Part shown: positions 22,815 through 31,754 of the stretch, piece by piece
Layout of the letters: each line of letters starts with the position of its first letter
How positions within the stretch are numbered: the first letter of the stretch is position 1
NCBI GenBank assembly: GCA_900312665.1
Contig: ONZQ02000003.1
Span: forward strand, 82,648 to 146,647
Length of the DNA: 64,000 bases
Origin: Cephalotrichum gorgonifer
Taxonomy: Eukaryota; Ascomycota; Sordariomycetes; Microascales; Microascaceae
Direction of reading: 5' to 3'
The notes under the pieces: generated by a model
What the model was told of the DNA's origin: nothing
The model's database searches: none
What the model saw: the letters and a program-made list of their open reading frames with translations, nothing else
Position numbers and translations under genes: made by a program

Positions 22815-22820
22815 ACGCGT
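22815..22820. promoter_or_regulatory. MCB motif (ACGCGT) upstream of MCM2
   Basis: Second exact MCB, about 200 bp before the MCM2 ATG, with a near-match (CACGCG) a few bases downstream. Confidence 0.6.
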
Positions 22821-22843
22821 CCACGCGCTTCATTTCCCCCCTG

Positions 22844-22849
22844 ACGCGT
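22844..22849. promoter_or_regulatory. MCB motif (ACGCGT) upstream of MCM2
   Basis: Third exact MCB, about 170 bp before the MCM2 ATG and 29 bp from the second. Confidence 0.6.
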
Positions 22850-23017
22850 TTGGTCCCTCCTTGCTCTGTTTCGTCGCCCCACCGACGCTCAAAGAGCCTG
22901 GGCGCCAAATCTCCACCCCCTCATGGCAGAGGAATTGACCATCCCTTCTCCGAACAACTCAACTCATTCTAGATTCCCCATAACCAAGAATTATCCTGTT
23001 CCGGAGAATCGCCCACC

Positions 23018-25771
23018 ATGAGGTATGTTGATTCGCTTTCGCGCTTTTATAAAGCCCTACATCCGGCTTAAGGCTAACCTGCCCCGTCGACAGCTCCCCA
23101 CTCAGAACAAACCCTTCGTCAGCAAATCGCGGCGCCCCTCCACAGGGTCGCAAGCGCTCTCGGACTGTGGACACTGACCTCGTCAGCAGCCCGATGCCGT
23201 CCTCGCCGCCGGGCTTCGAGATTGCCCATGGGGTCGACGACGACGACGACATTGAGGAGGACGCGGAGATCCAGGATGACATCGACGACATAGACGAAAT
23301 GGCCGAGGAGGGTGTCGACCTCTTCCGCGACGGGTTTGAACGTGACTATGAGGAGAAGATCGCAGATGATGGATACGAGGAAGTGGGACTCGACGACGAG
23401 GGCGAGTATGAGGCGATGTCCGCCGCCGACAGGCGTCGCCTCGAGGCTCAACTGAACAGGAGAGACCGAGAGGTTGCCCGCCAGACCAGGGTCCCTCGCG
23501 CCTTTCTCCCCGGCGAGGATGACGACGGCGACATTGATCTATCAGCCCAGCCCCGCCGCAGGCGCCGCGCCTACGACGAGGACCCGGACGAGGACATGGA
23601 CGTCGACATCATGGAGGAGGAGCTCTCTCTGGAGGCTCTCCAGGATGCCAAAGCCTCGAGTCTGACGGAGTGGGTCGCGCAGCCGGCCGTCCAGCGAACC
23701 ATCCGCAGGGAGTTCAAGAACTTCCTAACCACCTTCATAGACGACAATGGCTCGTCCGTCTACGGAAAACGCATCCAGACACTCGGTGAGGTCAACGCCG
23801 AGACTCTCGAAGTCTCGTACGACCACCTCTCCGCTTCCAAGGCCATTCTCGCGTACTTCCTCGCCAATGCTCCGGCCGAGATTCTCAAGCTGTTCGACGA
23901 AGTCGCAATGGACGTGGCTCTGCTGACGTACCCCGACTACGAACGCATCCACGCCGAGATCCACGTGCGCATCTTCGACCTTCCCGTCCACTACACTCTC
24001 AGACAGCTTCGCCAGTCCCACCTCAACTGCCTCGTGCGTGTCAGCGGTGTGGTGACTCGCCGCACCGGTGTCTTCCCGCAGCTCAAGTATGTAAAGTTCG
24101 ACTGCACCAAGTGCGGCGTGACACTCGGGCCCTTCCAGCAGGAGTCCAACGTGGAGGTCAAGATATCGTTCTGCCAGAGCTGCCAGTCGCGCGGCCCCTT
24201 CACGCTGAACTCGGAGAAGACGGTGTACCGCAACTACCAGAAGATCACTATCCAGGAGTCGCCGGGGACGGTCCCCGCCGGTCGCCTGCCGCGCTCGCGG
24301 GAGGTGGTACTACTGTGGGACCTCATCGACAAGGCTAAGCCGGGCGACGAGATCGAAGTCACGGGAATCTACAGGAACAACTACGACGCGCAGCTCAACA
24401 ACCGCAACGGGTTCCCCGTGTTCGCGACGATCCTGGAGGCCAACAACGTCGTTAAGGCTCACGACCAGCTCGCGGGATTCCGGTTGACGGAGGAGGACGA
24501 GCAGGCGATCCGGAAGCTCTCGCGTGACCCCAACATCATCGACAGGGTCATCAACTCGATTGCGCCGTCCATTTACGGCCACACTGACGTCAAGACGGCC
24601 GTGGCAGCGTCGCTGTTCGGCGGGGTGCCGAAGCTGGCCAAGGGCGGGCTCTCGATCAGGGGCGACATCAACGTCCTCCTCCTCGGTGACCCCGGTACGG
24701 CCAAGTCGCAGGTGCTCAAGTACGTCGAGAAGACGGCACACAGGGCGGTCTTCGCTACGGGCCAGGGCGCCTCAGCCGTCGGTCTCACGGCCAGCGTGAG
24801 GCGGGACCCGGTGACGAGCGAGTGGACCCTCGAGGGCGGGGCTCTCGTGCTCGCGGACAAAGGGACGTGCATCATCGACGAGTTCGACAAGATGAACGAC
24901 CAGGACCGGACGTCTATCCACGAGGCCATGGAGCAGCAGACCATCTCCATCTCCAAGGCGGGCATCGTCACGACACTGCACGCGCGGTGCGGCGTCATCG
25001 CGGCGGCCAACCCCATCGGCGGGCGGTACAACTCGACGCGGGCCTTCTCGGACAACGTGCAGCTCACGGAGCCCATCCTCTCTCGATTCGACATCCTGTG
25101 TGTGGTGCGGGACACGGTCGACCCGGAGGAGGACGAGCGCCTCGCGAGGTTCATCGTGGGCTCCCACAGCCGGAGCCACCCGCTGACGCAGGCGGAGGAC
25201 GGGGCCGACGCGGAGGCGGACGACGACGAGGAGCGGCGGGCGCAGCAGGCGGCGACGGGGAAGTCGGGGGACATCCCGCAGGAGCTCTTGCGGAAGTACA
25301 TCCTCTACGCGAGGGAGCGGTGCAGCCCGAAGCTGATCAACATCGACGAGGACAAGATCGGGCGTCTCTACAGCGACATGCGCCGGGAGTCGCTCGCCAC
25401 AGGGGCCTACCCCATTACCGTTAGTTCCCCACCCTTCTCTTTTTCCCCCTTTTTTTTTACAAGTATCCTTCCATATCTACCCCCCCTTTTCCAAGAGTAC
25501 AAAAGCTAACGTCGTCACCCCCCAGGTTCGTCATCTCGAGGCCATTATCCGCATCAGCGAGGCCTTCTGCCGCATGCGGCTGTCGGACTACTGCACAGCG
25601 CAGGACATTGACCGTGCCATCGCCGTGACGGTGGAGAGCTTCGTGGGCAGCCAGAAGATCAGTGCGAAGAAGGCGCTCGCGAGGGCGTTCGCCAAGTATA
25701 CCCTCGCGCGGCCGGCCAAGGGGAAGGCCAAGGCGGGGAGAGGCGGACGGACTGCTGGTGTAGCGGCGTGA
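23018..25771 (+). CDS. MCM2: MCM2, subunit of the MCM2-7 replicative helicase
   Basis: Predicted 858-aa DNA replication licensing factor, part of the hexameric helicase loaded at origins in G1. Exon 1 is only five bases (ATGAG, 23018-23022); introns are 23023-23093 and 25420-25525, the second interrupting the PIT|VRHLEAIIRISEAF block. The acidic N terminus contains DDDDIEEDAEIQDDIDD. A Cys4 zinc finger has CTKCG (C339, C342) and CQSC (C362, C365). The AAA+ core has Walker A GDPGTAKS (about 533-540), Walker B CIIDEFDKM (D597, E598) and the arginine finger LSRFD (R666). The C-terminal winged-helix-like part ends with a basic Lys/Arg/Gly tail. Length and motifs are typical of MCM2. Three ACGCGT boxes upstream suggest G1/S transcription. 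The five-base first exon explains why the start is easily missed. Confidence 0.97.
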
Positions 25772-26095
25772 ATGACGTGAAAATAGCGTGATGTGGGACA
25801 TGTGGATAGGGGGGAATCGGGATGGTAATGAAGGTGTAGGGACGAAGGGGGGGTATTGATGGATGGGAGTTGAGGGGTACTGCATAAATGACCAGGGTTA
25901 CGAACGGGATTCGGATTCGGGTTCGGATTTGTGAATTTAGCATGATTTCAATACAAATTACATATCTTTGACAAGGTGACTCGCACATCGCCTCCCGAGT
26001 CGAGTACGTTTCCCCCTCTTGTCCGACCAGAAGCCGGAGACCGTAATACGGAAAGTAGGAAATCCGGTAGCTAGGAACACAATTCCCACACTTCT
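25772..26095. other. Convergent 3' intergenic region
   Basis: Short region between MCM2 (+) and the disordered-protein gene (-), with a cggatt/cgggtt repeat at about 25908-25928. No gene seen. Confidence 0.5.
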
Positions 26096-27115
26096 TCACC
26101 TCCCAAATCCGTCGAGGAACTCCTCGAAAGCAGCAAACTTCTCCTCCAACCCGCCCTCACCATCCGTCTCGCCCCCGCCCCTTTCCTCCTCCACGGCCGA
26201 AAAGACAGGAGAAGTAATATGCGAGTCGTGGGCCCCGGGAGAGGACGGCGTGGAGGAGTCGGGGTATACCTCCTCGTCCGGGATCCAGAGGGCCCGCCGA
26301 ACATTCCTCTAGAAGGCAACGGCGGCCCCATCGCCTGGTTGGAAAGGGGCGTCTGGGGTCTGGAGCCGGCCGAGGAAGTCGGGCGGTGCGGGGGGTTCGT
26401 AGGGCGGGTCGGGGGTGGTGGCGGTGGACTCGGCCTTAAGAGAGAGTTTGGCTGGTTGGTTGTTTCGGTAGACAACAGGAGAGCTTGGCTTGGAACCGGG
26501 TTGGCGCGTGGCTGTCGGCTTGTCGGGGACACTGTTGACGTCCTTAAAATCGACTGCGGGATTCTTTTTACCTCCTAGGGTATCGTTTCCGTCCCCTCGG
26601 ACATTCCGCGTTGGATTTCCGTCCACGTTAGTGGCGCCTGCCTCGTCGGCTTCGGTATCCCGTCGATCCGGCAAAGCGTGCGTAGTTTCGTCTTGGTACT
26701 CCTGGGTCGCATCTTCTCCGGTCGTAACTTCCTCCCCATTGCGGCCCCGAAGATGTCTCCTTTCCCTACCGCCGCCCCACACACTCTCGACAGCCTCCAA
26801 CTTCGAATCGACCTCACTTCCCCGCCGCAACGGCCCGTCTCCAGCGCCTTTCTCCTCGTCCCTCCCGGCGTCCCCACCAGTCCTGGGAACGGGCATCGAC
26901 ACACTCCTCGGCTGAAATCCCGCCCTGGCCCCGCCGGCGCGAGAACATGGAGACGGCGAGCTGGGCGTCATCTGCCTCTCGAACCTCTCGACCATGGCCC
27001 TGACGGAGCCGCTTGCGCTGCGAGTTGCGACATTCGGTCGGCTAGACGGGATAGTGGTTAGTTTATTCGGACCTGCCCCTGGGGAAGGCGTGGATTCTGT
27101 GACGCGGAGAGACAT
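26096..27115 (-). CDS. Hypothetical disordered protein with an in-frame TAG
   Basis: The frame from the ATG at 27115 runs 268 codons to TAG at 26311-26309. It then stays open for 70 more codons in the same frame to TGA at 26098-26096. The first part is Pro/Ser/Gly/Asp-rich and probably disordered, with the only helix-like block near the N terminus (SVRAMVERFERQMTPSSPSP). The part after TAG also looks protein-like (RRALWIPDEEVYPDSSTPSS and a helical C terminus EEKFAAFEEFLDGFGR). I found no GT donor with the right phase that would remove the TAG cleanly; ttgccttctag resembles an acceptor, but no good partner exists. Options are a shorter protein ending at TAG, readthrough, a nonsense allele, or a sequence error. 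I do not recognise the family. Confidence 0.5.
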
Positions 27116-28041
27116 TCTGTTCCCGGGGAATTTCTTGGATCTGGTGATAGGAGTTTGTGTTCGAAGTGGTGGGGTGCGGGAGCTGTGAGACTGGAGTTCT
27201 TTTTGAGGGGGAGAGTGTGGTCTTTGTAGTCCTTGTCACCAGGGTCCAGGGCTGCAACAGGGATATATGTTTACCTGTGATGATTTCCTTTGAGCGCGTG
27301 TTCAAGATGATGCCGAGTGGACTGGACAGAAAGGCAGGAGAGAGGAGATAGGAGACTAGAGAAGGGCGTGGCCCTATGTAGAAGAGCTGAATGTCCCTGG
27401 GCCGCAACAAGTGGTTGATCGAGGCGCTGGGTGTAGAGAAGCAGCTGCTTATTCGTGGGATGTTCGAGAGTAAGTGTGCGGCTACCTTCTCTACGGATCT
27501 GGAAGAAATATGGGAGTTCTGCCTAGGGAAGGTGCCATGCGGTGGATTAGAAAAGGGACCTTCTTTCTCTCTGTGCTTCTGTCTCGCCCAGACGTGTAAG
27601 TCAAGGGGCTAGAATGTGCCGGCAATGTCTCCCACCCGGCAGGCTCTTTCGGGTCCAAAAAGTTGCACCTAGAATATAGAGGAATTTAATATCCATCAGA
27701 AATATTATTGTATTAAACTAAACTCGATCCCCAAACCTCTCCCCTATCACCACGGGCCATTGTGGTCACTTGTCGTCGTTGTGAAGTCCGGATCTATACG
27801 TGATAGATACATATATCCACGGATAAACCCCGACACATACATACACCCACCACCCACATCCACATATCCGACCAAGATCCATTATCCAACATCCAACATC
27901 CAACATCCAACATCCAAGCATCCTCACGCCGGGGCCCACCAAAGCTCCCACCCAGCTCCAAGACAGCTTCACCCAAGTTCCCCCTCGTCACACAACAAGT
28001 GACCACCAGCGAACCAACCACCACCGCCGCAGTCGCCCACC
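27116..28041. other. Divergent promoter region
   Basis: Between the disordered-protein gene (-) and the TRAPPC2L-like gene (+). It contains the 7-bp ATCCAAC repeat. No gene seen. Confidence 0.5.
27884..27918. repeat. (ATCCAAC)n 7-bp tandem repeat
   Basis: Five consecutive 7-bp units (last ends in G), about 125 bp upstream of the TRAPPC2L-like start codon, within the likely 5' leader. Confidence 0.9.
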
Positions 28042-28647
28042 ATGAACCCCTCAATAGCCTACATCGGCATAATAGGCCGCAACAACAACCCCCTCCACAC
28101 GACGATCCTCTCCCCTCTCCGCACACCCCTCCAGTTCTCCCTCCTCCTCTCCTCCACCATCGACATCTTCGAGATGCGCCGCACCTCCTCCGCCTCCGCG
28201 GGGCCCTCGACGAACCTGACGGGCGAGCTCGGCCTCCTGCACGCCGTCGACGACCGACTGGCCGCGTACGGCTACGAGACCAACACGGGCGTGCGCTTCG
28301 TCATCGTCGTGGACGTGAGGGCGGGGGAGTCGCGGTCCGGCCTCCGGGACGCGGACCTCAGGCCTGTGCGTATCTTTACCCTCTTCCTCTCCCCTCTCCC
28401 CTTCCCCCCCCCCTTCGTTACACTCCGCCAAATTACCAGTACGCTAACTCCTCCCCGTGGACCGGGAAAACAGGCCTTCAAAGCCCTCCAGTCCGCCTAC
28501 GTCTCCCTCCTCCAGAACCCCTTCTTCGACCCGGACGAGCACACGCCCCCGCAGGGCCACGGCGGGAGGAAGATCACGAGTAGGAAGTTCAGCGCCGAGG
28601 TGAGGAAGATCGGGGAGGCGTGGTATCCCGGCATCACTGCCTTATAG
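28042..28647 (+). CDS. TCA17: TRAPP complex subunit TRAPPC2L/Tca17-like
   Basis: Predicted 165-aa sedlin-like longin-fold protein, a subunit or assembly factor of the TRAPP tethering complex, which activates Rab GTPases at the Golgi. The N terminus IAYIGIIGRNNNPLHTTIL is the family's first beta hairpin, followed by LLLSSTIDIFEMR, TGELGLLHAVDDRLAAYGYETNTGVRFVIVVD (the longin sheet and helix), and, after splicing, AFKALQSAYVSLLQNPFFDPD as the C-terminal helix. The intron is 28366-28473 (gtgcgt...aacag), 108 nt, divisible by three and without stop codons, so an unspliced message would encode a 36-residue insertion. A Gly/Lys-rich loop near the end (HGGRKITSRKF) precedes a final helix. Fits Tca17/TRAPPC2L better than Trs20. 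Confidence 0.82.
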   Translation: MNPSIAYIGIIGRNNNPLHTTILSPLRTPLQFSLLLSSTIDIFEMRRTSSASAGPSTNLTGELGLLHAVDDRLAAYGYETNTGVRFVIVVDVRAGESRSGLRDADLRPVRIFTLFLSPLPFPPPFVTLRQITSTLTPPRGPGKQAFKALQSAYVSLLQNPFFDPDEHTPPQGHGGRKITSRKFSAEVRKIGEAWYPGITAL

Positions 28648-29638
28648 CCGGGAAAACGGGGGGGAGGTGGGCTTTGGGTTTAATATAGCGCGCGGGAGAT
28701 AGAAAGGAGGGGGAAGGGGTAAACTTGGTCGGTTTGGGGCATACAAGGCGTTCAGGGGACACTGATACCATTTCTATCACACGTACATCGATCATTTCCT
28801 CCCCAAAATCTAAAATAGGAGCAAAGCTTTGCAGCCTGCTGCGTAGAGTGTGTGGTCTTCTTGGGTTGCCAGTTTCTTATTGACGCCCCTGGTTGTGACA
28901 CCTCGTTGGGAGGAAGAAGCGCATTATGATGAGCCTTCATCTCCCACCGAGGAACCAAAGCCGGGGTTTTCAACACTTCGCGTTGAGCTATCAACTACCT
29001 CCGTATCTATAACCCCTATATCCTCCTCCCAACTCCCCACATGTAGCTAGCACCGTCTCCTCCCATTTCCCCCAACTTTCTTTCCCAGCGCCCCAAATGC
29101 ATGAGTGGATAGCTAAGAAGAAAAAACAAGGCAGTGTGACTCCGACTTGGGGGTTTCGACTTCTCCCCAGGAGGAAGCCTAGGATAAAAAACGGTCATTT
29201 GGGGATGGTATTAAGGGGGGGGGGGGGGGCAGGCAGGCAGCGTCGGTTTATGCGAAAGGGACAGGGCCCAGAAACAAAACCTGCCCAAGAGGACCAAGAG
29301 TACAAACAGAGAACACCGTAGATGCCGTTTCCATAACCCGCCCTTCTCTTTCCTCAGATAATAGCCACCATTCGCCTATGGTGATGGTAAAAAAATAGAT
29401 AAAAAACGCCTCGTCATGCTTTCCCCAACTCATGCTTTGCCCACGGAAAATAGGAAAAATAGAAAAGAGGCTTCCCTCCGCCTCGCGCCGGCCCCAGCAA
29501 GTTTAGGCGAGGGTACGGTACGTCTCCCTTGGTAGAGGTATTCTCCACTAGAAAGGGGGTGTGTGGCGGAAGGGGGGTTGTAATAGTCGTAAAATCGTCG
29601 TAGGAAAAAAAAAGAAATCCTGGGTCCGGGTGGCTCTC
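28648..29638. other. Convergent 3' intergenic region
   Basis: Between the TRAPPC2L-like gene (+) and the HAPSTR1-like gene (-). It contains a G-run at about 29215-29229. No gene seen. Confidence 0.55.
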
Positions 29639-30421
29639 TCATAGGTGTCTCGTCCTCTTCCCCCCGCCAAACATGTCCTTGCCGCCCCCGAGGCTCCCGA
29701 GGTCGAATATCTCGGCGAAGTTTATCCTCCTCTTCTGTCCCGCCCCGCGCCCCAGCGCCGCGCCCGTCCGCGCCACCGGCCGCGCCACCCTCCTCGCCCT
29801 GGCGCTGCCCCCGTTCGGCGCCGAGGCCGAGGAGCCGCTGCCGGGCGTATGCTGGGACGACTGGGTCTGCGCCGGGGTGTATGCCGAGTCCGAGAGGTTC
29901 AGCGTGGCCAGGCTCGGGGCGTCGGGGTACGCTATGCCGGAGTGGAAGGTGAAGTGTTCCTGTGTCGGGACGGTGGTGTTCGCATTCCCGCTTGCGCCGG
30001 GGCCAACGTCGGTACCGGTCGCAACGTCGTTTCCGCTCGCCGTGCCGTCGCCGTGCGCCGCTTCCGTCCTGTCGGCGGCAGGCCCATGATGGCTGCCCTT
30101 CTCCGGGTCCGAGCACGCCTCCTTGTCGACCTCGTCCTCACTCTCCTTGTCCTGCACCATGGCGTCGCTCGACCCCGCCCTCCGCTCCGTCGCCCACCGC
30201 CTGATTTGCCATCCTTCACCGTCCCCTAGACCGAGGTCCTCGCGGTCGAGGAACGCTAGCAGGTCGTCGATGCATTCCTGGTATCCCTCCTGTCGGGACT
30301 TGGCCTGGGCGGACGCCGATGTCTTGTATAGTTTCGTCACGGATAGGGCCGCGGCCCTGAAAGCGTCGAGGAGTTGCTCTGGGGGGTCCATGGCGTTGTC
30401 GGATTCGATTCGATTTTCCAC
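29639..30421 (-). CDS. HAPSTR1/C16orf72-like (UPF0472) protein
   Basis: Single-exon frame of 260 aa, or 250 if the ATG at 30391 is used. The N-terminal block LLDAFRAAALSVTKLYKTSASAQAKSRQEGYQECIDDLLAFL resembles the conserved helix pair of human HAPSTR1 (C16orf72), in which an AATAVTNLYK-like segment is followed by a GYQ...DVLAW segment. HAPSTR1 dimerises and partners the HUWE1 ubiquitin ligase in stress responses; a shared role in fungi is inference. The middle is disordered and rich in Gly/Ser/Thr/Asp. The basic C terminus (GQKRRINFAEIFDLGSL ending KRTRHL) is compatible with nuclear localisation and recalls the KRNR-type end of the human protein. Assignment rests on pattern memory, so it is moderate. 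Confidence 0.55.
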   Translation of the reverse strand: MENRIESDNAMDPPEQLLDAFRAAALSVTKLYKTSASAQAKSRQEGYQECIDDLLAFLDREDLGLGDGEGWQIRRWATERRAGSSDAMVQDKESEDEVDKEACSDPEKGSHHGPAADRTEAAHGDGTASGNDVATGTDVGPGASGNANTTVPTQEHFTFHSGIAYPDAPSLATLNLSDSAYTPAQTQSSQHTPGSGSSASAPNGGSARARRVARPVARTGAALGRGAGQKRRINFAEIFDLGSLGGGKDMFGGGKRTRHL

Positions 30422-31754
30422 CGATATGGTGGTGGGGTAACTGGTGAGGGATTTCGTAGACCCTCCCGATGCGAGTTGGAGCCGTTGTCCTTTGGACTAA
30501 GGGGAAGAGGGAAGGGGGGGGGGTTGTTGTCAAGGAAGCTTGGTGGTGTTGTTTTCGCTGGTGGGGTGCTGAGAAGGGCTTGGCCTGTTCTGATTGGGTC
30601 GTAGGTGGGTGGGTGGTGCTCCTCTTCGATGCGTCAGCAGAAGAGTTTATCTTGGGTGGGTTGTGACTCCTCCCAGGATAAAGTACGAGTAATAACTAGC
30701 AGGAATTAGTTTGGGGAAAAAAGCCGCTTGGTCAAGAGTGGAGCCGTCGAGTCGACAGGCTGGTTGCCCGAGGCAAGCAAAGCAACTCGGGCGAAAATAA
30801 AAGGTAACCAGGGAGTATTTATGGCCCTAGGTTTCCGAGGTTGACAAGGAGGTTGGAGACCCAGTCTCATGAATTAATCGAGGTAAATGTGTAAAGAACG
30901 AAGTGGGAGGACAAGAACATCATTGACGTCGTTTGCCTGGGCCGATGCTGATGGCTCGTGAGTCTGGATCCATTTGGAGGGGAGGAACAACCGGGAAAGC
31001 GTCGGGTAAGCTTCCACAGGCTTCTGGTTGGTTCACAAAGCCCCTGCCAATCTTACTTGTAAGAAGAGCCGGAGCTGACCACCCCCACATAATCCTCCAT
31101 CGATCAGCATCATTTAATAAGAGGCGCTCGCCACTTTTGGCCTCGGGCGCAGCCAGCCACGGAACGGATATCAGCAGTAGCCAAAGAGACAAAGGACGGA
31201 CAAGAATACGCACCTCATCCAAGTATTCTCGTGTAAGTATACAAGTACGGCACCTGTATCCATCCTTGTATTAGTGCGAGCAATTCTTTCTCCCGTCTCC
31301 CCACTTTGACCCTGGGCGGATATGACATAGAACTACTCGTAGATGGAAGTGGGGTGGAATCGGATCGAACGAGAGAGGCAGGGCTTCACAGTTTCGATAA
31401 CTGGGGTCTAGGACCTGTGACTGACGGAGAACTACGAACAAGTACACAGTAATCGACAAATGAGCGATATCAAGAAATAAGTTGCGTGGTTGTTTATCTA
31501 TTCAGGGCTGGTTGAAACCCATGCATGTCCGTAATACTCCCTCCGAGAGCCTCCATCTTCTAGCGTCTAGAAACCCTTCCCGTCCCGTCTCCCAATCCCG
31601 TGTTCCCCCGTTGGTATCTGCGCCTAGTGTTGAATGTCAACGGTTCCTACAAACATATCCCTAACCTTCCCTCGTAGCACTCCATAGTGTGTCCCTAATC
31701 TTATCCTAACTAACCACCGTCGCCGGAATAGCCTTGGTTATAGCGGCATCTCCC
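30422..31754. other. Intergenic, 1.3 kb
   Basis: Promoter of the HAPSTR1-like gene and 3' flank of C1-THF synthase. No supportable gene, RNA or repeat seen apart from a CAAGTAC motif at 31242. Confidence 0.5.

Noticed and set aside
24822..25424. 200-codon frame inside MCM2
   Set aside because: Alternate frame of a strongly conserved gene; Arg/Gly/His-rich shadow composition.
27998..28013. GTGACCACCAGCGAA before the TRAPPC2L-like gene resembles part of 5S rRNA
   Set aside because: Only about 15 bases match and the flanks are unrelated to 5S; chance similarity.
29645..30229. 194-codon plus-strand frame antisense to the HAPSTR1-like gene
   Set aside because: Arg/Pro-rich shadow of a biased coding region.
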